Assembly (NCBI RefSeq): GCF_008973755.1
Contig: NZ_WBOM01000002.1
Location: 372,001-436,000, forward strand
Source: Nitrincola alkalilacustris
GTDB taxonomy: Bacteria; Pseudomonadota; Gammaproteobacteria; Pseudomonadales; Balneatricaceae
Reading direction: 5' to 3'
DNA: 64,000 nt
Positions 43,188-54,033 of this stretch are shown here, one piece after another. The first letter of the stretch is position 1. Each line of letters opens with the position of its first letter. Under the pieces are notes generated by a model that was not told where the DNA came from, made no database searches, and was given only the letters and a program-made list of their open reading frames with translations. Made by a program: the position numbers and the translations under genes.

Positions 43188-45638
43188 TCAGCACTTGATC
43201 CTCTTCATGTCAGGGTCATAGAAGGGGCGAAGACTTGCCACTACCTCATATCGCCTGGTGGCGACTTCAATCTCGTACTTACCCTCCATCACCCAGTCAG
43301 CAGTGACACCGCTGTCGTTACAGACATAGCCCAGGGCGATGTTGCCACCGATGAAGTGGCCGTACATGCCAGACGTGGTGCGGCCGACAATGTTTCCATC
43401 TCTGTAGATGGGTTCTTCATGATAACTGGTAGCCTCAGGATCAAGGAACTTGAACAGTACCAAGCGTTTTTTTATGCCCTCGGCTTTCTGCTTGAGCAAT
43501 GCCTCTTTGCCAATGAAGCCGCCCGGCTTATTGAAGTCTGAGGCAAAGGACAATCCTGCCTCCAGTGGCGTGTCACCCTCCATCACGTCATGCCCAAAGT
43601 GGCGATAGCCCTTTTCTATTCGCAGGGAGTTCAGTGCATGGTAACCGCAGAGCTTCAGGCCGTGGGGCTCGCCTGCGGCAACGATTCTATCGAACACATC
43701 TGGTGCGAATTCGGTTGGAATGTACAGTTCCCAGCCCAGCTCTCCCACGTAGGTAATACGGCTTGCACGCACGCGGGCGTAGCCGAGTTCGATCTCCCTG
43801 GACGTCGCAAACGGGAAGCCTGCATTGGACAGGTCGTCAGTGGTGAGTGGCTGCAACAAGCTCCGGGCATTCGGGCCCATGATGCTGATTACAGTCATGG
43901 AGGAGGTGACATCAGTTATGACAAGGTTCGCCTCAGCCGGTGTGTTACGGCGTAGCCAGTTCAGCTCGCGGGTCTGAGTCCAGGGGCCCGTCACGATGAG
44001 GAAGGAGTCCTTCTCAAGACGTGTGACAGTCAGATCAGCTTCAATGCCACCCCGTTCATTCAGCCACTGGGTATAGACGATCCGACCCGGCTCGACATCG
44101 ATGTTGTTACTGCAAATGCGGTTCATGACCGGCATGGCATCGCGGCCCTGGACCAGAATTTTGACAAAGGAACTTTGGTCGAACAGGCCGACAGCTGTGC
44201 GTGCGGCATGGTGCTCGGCTGCAGACCACTCGAACCAGTTTTGCTTACCCCAGCTGTAACCATATTCGGGCTTCTCACTTTCGGGTGCAAAGAAGTTCGC
44301 CCGCTCCCAACCGACAACTTCGCCGAAACAAGCATTGGCGGCAGCCAGGCGGTCATGAAGAATACTTTTGCGGGCGTTCCGTGCAGTCTCGAACTGACGG
44401 AACGGCCAGTGCATGGCATAGAGCAATCCCAGACCCTCGGTAGTGCGGTCATACAGATACTGAGAGTTGCCCTGAAAGGGCTGGTTACGCTTGATATCCA
44501 CATCCCACAGATCCATTGGCGCATGACCCTTGACGATCCACTCGGCAAGCACCTTACCGGCACCTCCCGCTGATTGGATGCCCACCGAGTTGAACCCGGC
44601 AGCTACAAAATAGTTGCGTAACTCAGGAGCCTCTCCCAGGTGATAGCGATCGTCAGGTGTGAAACTTTCCGGGCCATTGAAGAAAACCTGCAGCCCGGTC
44701 TTCTCCAGCGCAGGGATACGACGAATCGCCGCTTCCAGGTAGGGTTCCAAGTGGTCGAAATCAGGTGGCAACTCATCAAAACTGAAGCTGTCAGGAATGC
44801 CTTCATGCCCCCACGGCTTGGCGTTGGGTTCGAACGTGCCGATCAGCAGCTTGCCGGCATCGGTCTTGAAGTAGTTGCAGCCATCCAGGTCCCGTAGCGT
44901 CGGCAGCATGATGCCGTTGATTTCCGGCATCGGCTCCGTCACGACGTAGTAGTGTTCTGCGGCATGCAGGGGAATGTTAACGCCGGCTTTCTTGCCGAAA
45001 TTGCGTGCCCACATCCCCGCGCAATTAACAACAAATTCTGCATCGATATCACCCTGTGCTGTAACGACACCAGCCGCCTTGCCATCCTTGATTTTGATGT
45101 CCAGAACATGGGTGTTTTCAATGATTCTGGCGCCGCCCATTCGAGCACCCTTGGCAAGTGCCTGGGAGACGTCAACTGGATTGACCACACCGTCCAGCGG
45201 CAAGTACACACCGCCAACTATGTCTTCAATGTTCAGAAGTGGCCACAGGTCCAGAGCCTGCTCAGGGTTAACAACCTCGCATGGAAAACCGCAAAGCTTG
45301 GCCATTGATGCGCCGCGCTTAAGTTCAGTGAAACGTTCATGATGTGTGGCGACGCTCAATGAACCGTTGCGCACAAAACCTGTGGCCTGACCAGTTTCTG
45401 CCTCAAGGCCTTCATACAATCCAGCACTGTATTTCGCCAGCATGCTCATGTTGTAAGTTGCACGCAGGGTTGGTACCAGGCCTGCGGCATGCCAGGTCGT
45501 GCCGCAGGTCAGCGTCTTACGTTCCAGCAGTACAACATCCTTGATGCCCAGTTTGGTCAGGTGGTATGCAACGCTGCACCCGATAACCCCACCACCGACG
45601 ATGACAACTCGAGCCGAACTTGGAACGCTATTACTCAT
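43188..45638 (-). CDS. dimethylglycine/sarcosine dehydrogenase-like FAD protein with GcvT domain
   Basis: An 816-residue flavoprotein. The N-terminal half is a DAO-type FAD domain (VVIVGGGVIGCSVAYHL, the covalent-flavin-type segment CGTTWHAAGLV). The C-terminal half is a folate-binding GcvT/aminomethyltransferase domain (YTQWLNERGGIEADLTVTRL, GELGWELYIP, GKEALLKQK). This is the layout of dimethylglycine and sarcosine dehydrogenases, which oxidise N-methyl groups and pass them to tetrahydrofolate. ATG 45638 is preceded by a G-rich ribosome site. It converges with the oxidoreductase gene. No glycine-betaine genes are close, so the exact substrate is open. Confidence 0.87.
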   Translation of the reverse strand: MSNSVPSSARVVIVGGGVIGCSVAYHLTKLGIKDVVLLERKTLTCGTTWHAAGLVPTLRATYNMSMLAKYSAGLYEGLEAETGQATGFVRNGSLSVATHHERFTELKRGASMAKLCGFPCEVVNPEQALDLWPLLNIEDIVGGVYLPLDGVVNPVDVSQALAKGARMGGARIIENTHVLDIKIKDGKAAGVVTAQGDIDAEFVVNCAGMWARNFGKKAGVNIPLHAAEHYYVVTEPMPEINGIMLPTLRDLDGCNYFKTDAGKLLIGTFEPNAKPWGHEGIPDSFSFDELPPDFDHLEPYLEAAIRRIPALEKTGLQVFFNGPESFTPDDRYHLGEAPELRNYFVAAGFNSVGIQSAGGAGKVLAEWIVKGHAPMDLWDVDIKRNQPFQGNSQYLYDRTTEGLGLLYAMHWPFRQFETARNARKSILHDRLAAANACFGEVVGWERANFFAPESEKPEYGYSWGKQNWFEWSAAEHHAARTAVGLFDQSSFVKILVQGRDAMPVMNRICSNNIDVEPGRIVYTQWLNERGGIEADLTVTRLEKDSFLIVTGPWTQTRELNWLRRNTPAEANLVITDVTSSMTVISIMGPNARSLLQPLTTDDLSNAGFPFATSREIELGYARVRASRITYVGELGWELYIPTEFAPDVFDRIVAAGEPHGLKLCGYHALNSLRIEKGYRHFGHDVMEGDTPLEAGLSFASDFNKPGGFIGKEALLKQKAEGIKKRLVLFKFLDPEATSYHEEPIYRDGNIVGRTTSGMYGHFIGGNIALGYVCNDSGVTADWVMEGKYEIEVATRRYEVVASLRPFYDPDMKRIKC

Positions 45639-45859
45639 ACTGAAACCCCCGGACACGCTAGTGCTGTTTGATGATCAGGCGGCTGCTTATGGACATCCCA
45701 TGTGGCAGAGGTTCTATCCTGTACCGGATAGACCGAACTTTGCCAAGGCTCATCCGTTCGATTAATCCTAAGGTGATGAAGAAGTCACTGCAAGCGTCGT
45801 TTTTTACCCGCTTTCCACAATACTTCACATCATTCTGGGCGGCATGACCGTGTGTGGAG

Positions 45860-45931
45860 TTGTTGAGCAAACCCTATACCCGTCTGGAGCTGGCGACCAA
45901 AGTGCGCAGTGTGCTGGGTGCAGATAATTAA
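45860..45931 (+). pseudogene. C-terminal tail of a response-regulator receiver domain
   Basis: The frame LLSKPYTRLELATKVRSVLG ends at the TAA at 45929. The conserved Lys-Pro-Tyr and following helix are the end of a receiver domain, as in hybrid kinases. No upstream part is present. It is a short remnant that just overlaps the end of the next gene. Confidence 0.45.
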
Positions 45932-47379
45932 ACCTGGTCTTCTTCATAAAACTGGACTGTATTGCGTCCTGCTTCTTTTGCCTGATACATGGCCTTGTCG
46001 GCACATTTCAGAATGTCGTCTGGGCTGGTTTCATGGTCCTGAAACACAAACACGCCAATACTCGCCGAACAATGGTGTTCGACGATGCTCTTCGCTTCAC
46101 CTTCGCGGGTGACGTTCAGTTGGTAGATATCGGATAGTCTGACGCGGATTTTTTCTGCGACTGCCCGGGCCTGGGCGATGGACTCAGCATGATCCATGAC
46201 CAGCTCGCCAAGCATCACCACAAACTCATCACCGCCAAAGCGTGCGACTGAGTCCACCTCGCGCACGCAGCTTTTTAATCGATTTGCTGCTTCAATCAAC
46301 AGCATATCACCGACAAGATGCCCATGTTTGTCATTCAGCGGCTTGAAGTTATCCAGGTCGATAAACATCAAGGCGCCATGACGCCCAGTACGCATGCTGG
46401 CAGCCAGTGTCTGGCTCAGGCGATCGCTGAGCAAGCGGCGGTTGGGGAGTTGGGTCAGGGTGTCGTAGAACGCCTGGTGATGTATCTGCTCCTCCAGCTG
46501 TTTACGTTTGGTTATTTCACGGGTGATACCGTGAAAGCCAATAATTTTACCTTGCTCGTCCCTTACTGCTTTTGAGAACACCTCTCCCCAGATAGTTCTG
46601 CCGTCCTTGCAGAGGTGGGGGGCCTCGAAGCTGACAAAGCCAAGGTGTTTTCCTTCCAGTTCAGCCTGTTGCCGCTTGCGCCATACTTCTGTGACGATGG
46701 CTGCCCCCTCTTCGGTGAACAGTTCCAGAACATGATGGCCGACCACCTCTTCTGCCTTGAAACCACGAAAGTATTCATCCGAGGGGCTGATGTAGGTGAT
46801 ACGAAGTTCGCTGTCAGCCCGCCAGATCACATCCAGCGTGTCTTCAGTCAGTAGCCTGTAGAACGCCTCACTTTCATTCAGCGTACGGGTGCGCTCTTCA
46901 ACCAGGGCTTCGAGTTCCCGGTTGCGATCCTCCAAATTAGAGAGTGGATAGACTTCGCCATCCTGTGACAGGTGATAGGGAAATGAGATGCCGCTGTGGA
47001 CAATTTTCCAGGCTTCGCCTTCAAGACGAAAAATGAGGGCTAGTCGCGCTATCTCTCGCGAAAGAATACTTTCGGGAACCGGCAGGTGAATGTTGAAAAA
47101 GGCGGTCACAGCAACGACATGATCGCTCAAATCCTGCATCGAGATATCGCGCAGTTCGATGCGTATGCGCCCCGGTACTTCGGAAAAATCCTGCCGGGTG
47201 ATCTTGATCCACTCCTCTCGGTCTGTGACCAGAACAGTCCCGCCGCAGGTGTAGCCGCTGAAGTCTTCGCTGAATAAAGAGGTGAGCCGATCATCGCGTG
47301 AGGCATAGAGCTCAAGATACTCGTCAAATAGTGCGCGAATATTATGGTGGCGGTCAGGATGAAGAGTGGTGGAGGTCAT
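45928..47379 (-). CDS. diguanylate cyclase with N-terminal SnoaL-like and PAS domains
   Basis: A 483-residue soluble protein. Residues 1-135 look like a SnoaL/nuclear-transport-factor-2-like fold (ALFDEYLELYASRDDRLTSL and WKIVHSGISFPY), a short coiled coil follows, then PAS (about 170-290) and GGDEF. The cyclase signature is ARFGGDEFVVM with the inhibitory site REVD five residues before it, and NDKHGHLVGD is intact, so it should make c-di-GMP and be product-inhibited. The SnoaL-like part probably senses a small ligand (inference). ATG 47379 is chosen over GTG 47388. Confidence 0.83.
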   Translation of the reverse strand: MTSTTLHPDRHHNIRALFDEYLELYASRDDRLTSLFSEDFSGYTCGGTVLVTDREEWIKITRQDFSEVPGRIRIELRDISMQDLSDHVVAVTAFFNIHLPVPESILSREIARLALIFRLEGEAWKIVHSGISFPYHLSQDGEVYPLSNLEDRNRELEALVEERTRTLNESEAFYRLLTEDTLDVIWRADSELRITYISPSDEYFRGFKAEEVVGHHVLELFTEEGAAIVTEVWRKRQQAELEGKHLGFVSFEAPHLCKDGRTIWGEVFSKAVRDEQGKIIGFHGITREITKRKQLEEQIHHQAFYDTLTQLPNRRLLSDRLSQTLAASMRTGRHGALMFIDLDNFKPLNDKHGHLVGDMLLIEAANRLKSCVREVDSVARFGGDEFVVMLGELVMDHAESIAQARAVAEKIRVRLSDIYQLNVTREGEAKSIVEHHCSASIGVFVFQDHETSPDDILKCADKAMYQAKEAGRNTVQFYEEDQV

Positions 47380-47503
47380 GGAGAGCACTCATTTTTTGAC
47401 ACAGACTATATTATATAATCCGCACATACCATATCAGAACTTTAAGTTGATCATTTTGTCACAATAGCAGTGAAAATAATTTCATTTCTTACAAGGATAA
47501 TTT

Positions 47504-47881
47504 ATGCGCACATTGCTTTTATTAGGTAGCCTTCTGATCACTACTGGTATCGCTTTTGCTGGTGGTCATGAAAAAAAAGCACATCACGGGCACCAAAATC
47601 ATGGTGCATCAACAGAGGCTGTTCCTGCATCTGTTGCTGCTTTCCAATCAGTCAATAGCATGATGCACGAAGCAATGAGTATTGAGTTCACAGGGGACGC
47701 TGATGTAGATTTTGTACGCGGAATGATTCCACATCATGAAGGTGCCGTTGGTATGGCAAAAGTTGTTCTTGAGCATGGTAATGATCCCGAGATTCGTGCT
47801 TTGGCTGAAGCAGTCATTGAAGCTCAAGAAGAAGAGATTGCTATGATGAAGCGCTGGTTGTCTGAGCGCGGGATTGATTAG
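47504..47881 (+). CDS. DUF305 family secreted protein
   Basis: A 125-residue exported protein: the signal peptide ends near [11 protein letters not shown], a His-rich linker follows ([11 protein letters not shown]), then the DUF305 core with [15 protein letters not shown] and [11 protein letters not shown]. Family members bind metals, often copper, through these His and Met residues. AGGA precedes the ATG. No copper genes adjoin it, so a metal role is inference. Confidence 0.85.
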   Translation: MRTLLLLGSLLITTGIAFAGGHEKKAHHGHQNHGASTEAVPASVAAFQSVNSMMHEAMSIEFTGDADVDFVRGMIPHHEGAVGMAKVVLEHGNDPEIRALAEAVIEAQEEEIAMMKRWLSERGID

Positions 47882-47909
47882 AGCAGGAGCCCAGAGCAGG
47901 GCCCCTGCT
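47882..47909. terminator. 11-bp hairpin between convergent genes
   Basis: AGCAGGAGCCC (47882-47892) pairs with GGGCCCCTGCT (47899-47909) with one mismatch and a 6-nt loop. It directly follows the DUF305 stop and lies before the end of the convergent icd gene. Confidence 0.65.
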
Positions 47910-47920
47910 TGAGTCAGATC

Positions 47921-50152
47921 TTAACGAAAGCTCGCCAGGATCTCATTCAGCGTTTTACTTGGACGCATCACTGTATCAGTTTTCGCGTGATCAGGGTGGT
48001 AGTAACCCCCCAGATCAGCAGGCTGTCCCTGAACTTCGCTCAGTTCAGACAGGATGAGATCCTGCTTCTCTTTAAGCGCTTTTGCCAGAGGCGCAAAGCG
48101 TGCTTTAAGATCTGCATCTTCGTTTTGAGCCGCCAACTCTTCAGCCCAGTACATGGCTAAGAAGAAGTGACTTCCACGGTTATCCAGCTCACCGGTTCTG
48201 CGTGAAGGGGATTTGTTGTTTTCCAGCAGGGTTTCGGTTGCACGATCCAGTGCCTGGCCCAGTACGCGTGCTTTTGGCAGGTTCTCTTTCAGGCCAAGCT
48301 CGTCAAGCGAAACCGCAATCGCCAGGAATTCACCCAGAGAGTCCCAACGCAAGTGATTTTCCTGCAGCACTTGCTGTACGTGTTTAGGTGCAGAACCACC
48401 GGCACCTGTTTCGTACATGCCACCACCAGCCAGCATCGGTACGATAGAGAGCATCTTCGCAGAGGTACCCAGTTCCATGATCGGGAACAGGTCGGTCAGA
48501 TAGTCACGCAGTACGTTACCGGTTACAGAGATGGTGTCCTTGCCACGGATCAAACGTTCCATCGTACGACGAATCGCAGGAATGTATGAGCTCACACGGA
48601 TATCCAGACCTTCGGTGTCGTGATCTTTCAGGTAAAGCTCAACTTTCTTGCGCAGTTCCTGATCATGAGCACGCTCCTGATCCAGCCAGAAGATCGCTGG
48701 TGTATTGGATTGACGTGAACGCGTAACAGCCAGTTTAACCCAGTCGCGGATCGCGGCATCTTTGGTCTGGCAAGCACGCCAGATGTCACCTTTTTCGACC
48801 TCGTGCTGCATGATCACGCTGCCGTCAGCTGCGTTCACTATGCGCATGATACCGTCTGCTTCCAGCTCAAAGGTTTTATCGTGCGAGCCGTATTCTTCAG
48901 CTTTCATCGCCATCAAACCAACATTAGGTACGGTACCCATGGTGGTTGGATCGAATGCGCCGTTGGTTTTGCAGAAGTTGATCATCTCCTGGTAGATGCG
49001 CGCATAGGTACTTTCAGGCATGACTGCCTTAGTATCTTTTGGCTTACCATCCTGCCCCCACATTTGACCGGAGTTACGGATCATCGCAGGCATGGAGGCA
49101 TCGACGATAACATCGCTCGGGATGTGCAGGTTGGTGATCCCTTTGACAGAGTCCACCATCGCCATTTCAGGACGACCTGCATAGCAGGCGTGGATGTCTA
49201 CTTCGATCTCTTCCTGCTTGGAGTGTGGCAGTGTTTTGATTTTCTCATAAACACTGTTCAGACCGTTATTAGGGTTCACTCCCAGCTCTTTGAAGAGGTC
49301 GGCATGTTTCTCAAACACATCTTTATAATAAACGGTAACAGCATGACCGAACACAATCGGGTGAGATACTTTCATCATGGTGGCTTTTACGTGCAGCGAC
49401 CACATCACACCTGAATCTTTACAGTCATTCAGGGTATATTCGAAGAAATCACGCAGCGCTTTGGCGCTCATGAACATTCCGTCAAGCACTTCACCTTTTT
49501 CGAGGTGCAGCTCTTTTTTCACCTCAACCTTACCATCCTTGCCGACGAACTCGATGCGCACATCGGTCTCTTCAGTCATGGTGGTGGATTTTTCACTTGA
49601 GTAGAAGTCGCCGCCATTCATGTAATCCGCGTGTGAACGAGAAGCCTTGCTCCAGGCACCCATGGAATGAGGGAATTTGCGAGCAAAAGCTTTAACGGCT
49701 GGCGGGGCACGGCGGTCAGAGTTACCCTGGCGCAATACAGGGTTTACTGCGCTGCCAAGAATCTTGCTGTAGCGCTCACGTGCTTGCTTTTCTTCTTCAG
49801 TTTTTGGCTCATCCGGGAAGTCGGGGATGTTATAACCCTGAGACTGAAGCTCTTTGATACAGGCTTTTAACTGAGGAATAGAAGCACTGATATTCGGCAA
49901 TTTAATGATGTTGGCCGATGGATCTTTGGTCAGCTCGCCCAGTTCTGCAAGAGTGTCTGCTACGCGCTGATCTTCCGTGAGGTTTTCAGGGAACGCAGCA
50001 AGTACACGGGCAGCAACTGAAATATCGCTTGTCTCAACACTGATTTCGGCAGCAGCAGTAAAGGTTCTAACGATAGGGAGGAGGGAAAAGGTCGCTAGAG
50101 CGGGTGCTTCGTCTGTGAGCGTATAGATAATTTTCGGACTGTTTTCTGTCAT
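47921..50152 (-). CDS. icd: monomeric NADP-dependent isocitrate dehydrogenase
   Basis: A 743-residue protein, the size of type II monomeric IDH and unlike the about 420-residue dimeric form. It starts [20 protein letters not shown], and contains [17 protein letters not shown] and the later [13 protein letters not shown] motif typical of this enzyme. It oxidises isocitrate to 2-oxoglutarate with NADP in the citric acid cycle. ATG 50152 is preferred over an upstream in-frame Met. It is probably transcribed alone. Confidence 0.95.
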   Translation of the reverse strand: MTENSPKIIYTLTDEAPALATFSLLPIVRTFTAAAEISVETSDISVAARVLAAFPENLTEDQRVADTLAELGELTKDPSANIIKLPNISASIPQLKACIKELQSQGYNIPDFPDEPKTEEEKQARERYSKILGSAVNPVLRQGNSDRRAPPAVKAFARKFPHSMGAWSKASRSHADYMNGGDFYSSEKSTTMTEETDVRIEFVGKDGKVEVKKELHLEKGEVLDGMFMSAKALRDFFEYTLNDCKDSGVMWSLHVKATMMKVSHPIVFGHAVTVYYKDVFEKHADLFKELGVNPNNGLNSVYEKIKTLPHSKQEEIEVDIHACYAGRPEMAMVDSVKGITNLHIPSDVIVDASMPAMIRNSGQMWGQDGKPKDTKAVMPESTYARIYQEMINFCKTNGAFDPTTMGTVPNVGLMAMKAEEYGSHDKTFELEADGIMRIVNAADGSVIMQHEVEKGDIWRACQTKDAAIRDWVKLAVTRSRQSNTPAIFWLDQERAHDQELRKKVELYLKDHDTEGLDIRVSSYIPAIRRTMERLIRGKDTISVTGNVLRDYLTDLFPIMELGTSAKMLSIVPMLAGGGMYETGAGGSAPKHVQQVLQENHLRWDSLGEFLAIAVSLDELGLKENLPKARVLGQALDRATETLLENNKSPSRRTGELDNRGSHFFLAMYWAEELAAQNEDADLKARFAPLAKALKEKQDLILSELSEVQGQPADLGGYYHPDHAKTDTVMRPSKTLNEILASFR

Positions 50153-50331
50153 TTTATTCCCCAAATGGTATAGATGCAGCGCTTCAAATCTTTGTCTCAA
50201 GCGCTGGATTCGCTTTTCTCGGTGGTAATTCTACCTGAGTCAGTGACGATATGACGTTATTCTTAAGTCTCCCCCTGGAGAGTGGCCTTTTCGCGCTGAC
50301 TGCTTTGCTGGTGTGAACTGCACGATGTTGA

Positions 50332-51390
50332 TTATTGCGTCGGTATCGGCTGGAGGTTCATCAGCTTCCAATGCAGGGTTTCCCCGGCGCGCAGCGGTAC
50401 GATTATATCACTGCCGAAGGGCATTTCATCCGCCACCTGCCATTCCTCTTTGATCAGGGTAATCTGATCGGTATTCCGAGGCAGGCCATAGAAGTCTGCA
50501 CCATAAAAACTGGCGAAGCCTTCCAGCTTGTCCAGTGCACCCAGATCTTCAAAAATTTCTGCATAGAGCTCAATGGCGGCATAGGCACTGTAGCAACCGG
50601 CACAGCCGCAAGCATTTTCCTTTGCTCCCTTGGCATGGGGGGCGGAATCGGTGCCGAGGAAGAACTTGTGACTGCCACTGACCACAGCATCCTGCAGGGC
50701 CTGCTGATGGACACTGCGCTTGAGAATCGGCAGACAGTAGAGGTGAGGCCGAATACCGCCTACCAGCATATGATTACGGTTATAGGCCAGGTGCTGAGGG
50801 GTGATGGTTGCACCCACCTTGTCGCCGTGCGCCATTACAAACTCGGCGGCATCACGCGTGGTGATATGTTCTACTACCAGCTTCATTTGAGGGTGGCGTG
50901 ATGCAAGCGGGGTCAGAATTTCGTCCAGAAACTGCTTCTCGCGGTCGAAAATATCCACATGGTTATGTGTGACCTCACCATGCACCAGCAATGGCATATC
51001 GGCTTCCGTAAGTGCGGCACAGATATCGTCCAGCCTACCGAGGTCTGTCAGCCCTGAGTCTGAGTTGGTGGTGGCGCCGGCAGGGTAGAGCTTCACTGCC
51101 TTGACATGCTCACTGGCACCGGCAGCAGCGATCATTTCGGCACTGGTGTTATCGGTCAGATAAAGGGTCATCAAGGGATCGAACGAAATGCCCGGTGGCA
51201 CATGGGCCAGAATACGTTCACGATAGGCCAGCGCCTGCTGGGCGTCGGTCACGGGTGGCTTCAGGTTTGGCATTACTATGGCACGCCCCATCTGGCGGGC
51301 TGTGGCAGGGACTACATGCTGCAGCACCTCGCCATCACGCAGGTGCAGGTGCCAGTCATCGGGGCGGGTAATCGTCAGGCGGTCTGTCAT
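50332..51390 (-). CDS. pyrC: dihydroorotase
   Basis: A 352-residue type II dihydroorotase. It starts with [10 protein letters not shown] (metal-binding His-x-His), MPNLKPPV, the catalytic-region [15 protein letters not shown], and FLGTDSAPH near the end. It closes N-carbamoyl-aspartate to dihydroorotate in pyrimidine synthesis. It stands alone, with a small gap to icd on the same strand. Confidence 0.95.
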   Translation of the reverse strand: MTDRLTITRPDDWHLHLRDGEVLQHVVPATARQMGRAIVMPNLKPPVTDAQQALAYRERILAHVPPGISFDPLMTLYLTDNTSAEMIAAAGASEHVKAVKLYPAGATTNSDSGLTDLGRLDDICAALTEADMPLLVHGEVTHNHVDIFDREKQFLDEILTPLASRHPQMKLVVEHITTRDAAEFVMAHGDKVGATITPQHLAYNRNHMLVGGIRPHLYCLPILKRSVHQQALQDAVVSGSHKFFLGTDSAPHAKGAKENACGCAGCYSAYAAIELYAEIFEDLGALDKLEGFASFYGADFYGLPRNTDQITLIKEEWQVADEMPFGSDIIVPLRAGETLHWKLMNLQPIPTQ

Positions 51391-51552
51391 GGTGTATGTG
51401 TTCCGTCAAATGAGTTGAGATATTTTACCACAGAGATAGGGTTTGGCTCAGGTCCAGAAGAGTTGTAACGAATGACACGGCCTGAGATTATTACCTCACC
51501 AGGTCATTACCATCTCGTCGATTCAGTATTTTGAGAGGTACCTCAAAAGATC

Positions 51553-53187
51553 ATGCGATTTTTTTCCTATCCGAACATTGTGGGCCTGCTGCTCGGAACA
51601 GTGTTTTTTGCCTTTTCGCTGACGCCATCGCTCCTGCCAAGGCCTTTTCTGATTCAAGGCGTGCTTTCTGGCTTGTCGTTTACCGTAGGTTATGGTGTGG
51701 GCATCACGGGAGTCTGGCTCTGGTACTATCTGCAACTGCCGGTATTCCAATCGCGCTGGTCGTTTCGCTTGAAAATGGTGGCGATGCTGTTGTGTGTCCT
51801 GTTTGCCATCAGCTTCATCTGGCAGGCCTCAACCTGGCAAAATGCATTGCGTTCCATGATGGGGATGGAGCCCTCGACAGGTATACAGCCCATCATGTTG
51901 GGGCTGATAGCTGGGCTGGTGTTTCTGGTGGCTCTGGGTCTGGCGAGGCTGTTCAAATGGATCATGCACTCCCTGGCGATACGTTGGCGACGTTATGTGC
52001 CTGATCGTATCTCCTACATGACCAGCTTTCTGGTTGCTGCAGTGCTTTTCTGGTCAGTGATAGATGGCGTATTGATGAAGGGGCTTCTGCGTGCTGCTGA
52101 CAGTTCCTTCCAGCAACTGGACTCACTGATTGATGATGATATGCCACTGCCGGCATTGGACATTCAAACAGGCAGCTCTGCCTCGTTGATCAGTTGGAAA
52201 GAGCTGGGCCGACAGGGGAGGAGGTTCGTCGCAGAGGGCCCCACGACTGAAGATCTGAGCGCCTATTTCAATACGCCACTCCCCACCCCCATTCGTGTTT
52301 ATGTTGGTCTGGAGTCGGCCGAGACGCCTGAGCTCCGTGCAAAGCTTGCGTTGGAGGAGCTGAAGCGAGTCGGTGGCTTTGAGCGTTCTGTTCTGCTGCT
52401 GGTCACGCCGACCGGCACCGGCTGGATCGATTCGGACTCACTGGACACCTTTGAATACCTGCATCGTGGCGATGTGGCTACGGTGGCGGCGCAATACTCC
52501 TATTTGAACAGCCCTCTGACGATGCTGACAGCAGCTAAATATGGGGAGGAAGCTGCCCGTGCTTTGTTCACTGAAATATACGGCCACTGGCGTACCTTGC
52601 CGCGAGATACCCGCCCGCGCTTGTATCTGTCGGGCATGAGTCTGGGATCGCTGAACTCTGATCTTTCCTTTGATCTGTACGATATTATTGACGAGCCTTT
52701 TCACGGCGCCTTATGGGCAGGACCTCCGTTTCGCAACGACACCTGGCGGCGCATCACTGCTCAGAGAGATCCCGGCTCCCCTGCGTGGCTGCCGACATTT
52801 CGTGGCGGTTCAGTGGTGCGTTTCATGAATCAGGAGCAGGGGCTGGATCGTGGTTCTGTGGAGTGGGGGGCTTTCCGTATCGCCTTTTTGCAGTATGCCA
52901 GTGATCCGATCACTTTTTTCAATCCTCATATCGCCTGGACAGAACCGGATTGGATGCGTGAACCTCGTGGTCCGGATGTATCTCCTGACCTTCGCTGGTT
53001 TCCTGTCGTGACCATGCTGCAACTGGCTGCGGATACGATGTTTGGTACTGCTCCGAAGGGCTTTGGTCATGAATATGCACCGGAGCACTACATTGATGCC
53101 TGGCTGGCGCTGACAGAGCCAGCCGGTTGGAGTGAGTCCGACATCGATCAGTTGAAGTCTTATTTCAAAAGTCGGCAAAGTGATTGA
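51553..53187 (+). CDS. membrane-anchored alpha/beta-hydrolase family protein (Abhydrolase_9)
   Basis: A 544-residue protein: four to five membrane helices in the first 190 residues (Abhydrolase_9_N type), then a soluble hydrolase-like domain from about 235 on. LYLSGMSLGSLNSDLSFD carries the nucleophile-elbow-like Gly-x-Ser-x-Gly, and HEYAPEHYIDAW near the end may supply the His. Substrate is unknown. ATG 51553 sits after a purine-rich ribosome site. Confidence 0.78.
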   Translation: MRFFSYPNIVGLLLGTVFFAFSLTPSLLPRPFLIQGVLSGLSFTVGYGVGITGVWLWYYLQLPVFQSRWSFRLKMVAMLLCVLFAISFIWQASTWQNALRSMMGMEPSTGIQPIMLGLIAGLVFLVALGLARLFKWIMHSLAIRWRRYVPDRISYMTSFLVAAVLFWSVIDGVLMKGLLRAADSSFQQLDSLIDDDMPLPALDIQTGSSASLISWKELGRQGRRFVAEGPTTEDLSAYFNTPLPTPIRVYVGLESAETPELRAKLALEELKRVGGFERSVLLLVTPTGTGWIDSDSLDTFEYLHRGDVATVAAQYSYLNSPLTMLTAAKYGEEAARALFTEIYGHWRTLPRDTRPRLYLSGMSLGSLNSDLSFDLYDIIDEPFHGALWAGPPFRNDTWRRITAQRDPGSPAWLPTFRGGSVVRFMNQEQGLDRGSVEWGAFRIAFLQYASDPITFFNPHIAWTEPDWMREPRGPDVSPDLRWFPVVTMLQLAADTMFGTAPKGFGHEYAPEHYIDAWLALTEPAGWSESDIDQLKSYFKSRQSD

Positions 53188-53326
53188 TGCCATTATTTGA
53201 CCTGGTGCCAGCAGCTGTTATCGTCAGCCCGCTGACTATAATATCTTTCTTGGTATTGGACCTGCGTGCTGAACCAAAATCGCTCATATCCGTATCACTT
53301 GGAAATACATCTAAGAGGTACGTGCC

Positions 53327-53506
53327 ATGTTTGGTCTTTTTAAGAGTTCTGTCTCAAGCCAGGTCAAAAAGCTGCAGAAAGCCTATGAGTCAAAACTGGG
53401 TGAGGCGATGCAGGCTCAGCGCAGGGGGGATATCCATAGTTATTCAATCCTGTCGGAAGAAGCAGATAAGCTGCACAAACAGCTGACTGAGATACAGCAG
53501 TCGTGA
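53327..53506 (+). CDS. DUF6435 family small protein
   Basis: A 59-residue protein, too short for usual ORF cut-offs. It starts MFGLFKSSVSSQVKKLQKAY and continues as a charged coiled coil containing AMQAQRRGDIHSYS, the hallmark of the DUF6435 family. Its TGA overlaps the ATG of the next gene (ATGATG context), so the pair is translationally coupled. AAGAGG precedes the start. The function is unknown. Confidence 0.8.
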   Translation: MFGLFKSSVSSQVKKLQKAYESKLGEAMQAQRRGDIHSYSILSEEADKLHKQLTEIQQS

Positions 53507-53880
53507 TGCATGAGACGGATGCAACCGACGTACCACGGCTTTTCTACGATGGCAGTTGTTCACTGTGTCGGCGTGAAATTGATCATCTACGCAACCGTCT
53601 TGTGGCGCACTTCACACTGGTAGATATCAGTGATTCCGGCTTTGAATCCTGGCAGGGTGTAGGCCGCCTGGCGATGATGAAGAAAATTCATGTCTGGACA
53701 GGAGTTCATTTTCTGGTTGGCCTGGAAGCCAGTCTCTATTACTGGGAGAAAGTAGGCTGGACAATTCCCGTATCCATTATCAGATTGCCCGGGGTTCATC
53801 GTTTGGCCGGCTGGGCATATGATGGATGGGCAAACTGGCGTTTTCGGAAGCGAGCTCAGTGTGGTGTTTGTTCCCGCTGA
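53506..53880 (+). CDS. DCC-family thiol-disulfide oxidoreductase (DUF393)
   Basis: A 124-residue protein with the defining DCC motif YDGSCSLCRREI near the N terminus (Asp plus two Cys, thioredoxin-like) and the later VGLEASLYYWEKVGW. It likely catalyses thiol/disulfide exchange; the partner is not known. ATG 53506 overlaps the stop of the preceding DUF6435 gene by one base; GTG 53503 is an alternative. Confidence 0.85.
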   Translation: MHETDATDVPRLFYDGSCSLCRREIDHLRNRLVAHFTLVDISDSGFESWQGVGRLAMMKKIHVWTGVHFLVGLEASLYYWEKVGWTIPVSIIRLPGVHRLAGWAYDGWANWRFRKRAQCGVCSR

Positions 53881-54033
53881 ACTTGAATTTGATCTGTAAG
53901 CAAATTAAATCAGATATCATCCACCTTTTACCTTCCATCGCTCAATCACCTTGACTTGTCTCAGGTCAATACACCACTTGCAATCCTGTGTTTCTGTACT
54001 TGACTGTAAGTCAGCAAAACAAGGAGACGAGCG

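Noticed and set aside
45658-45870. 70-residue minus-strand frame upstream of the dimethylglycine dehydrogenase-like gene
   Set aside because: No recognisable motif and no ribosome site; it lies in a stretch with other gene debris.
48803-49414. 203-residue plus-strand frame inside icd
   Set aside because: Antisense to the conserved isocitrate dehydrogenase; His-rich shadow composition.
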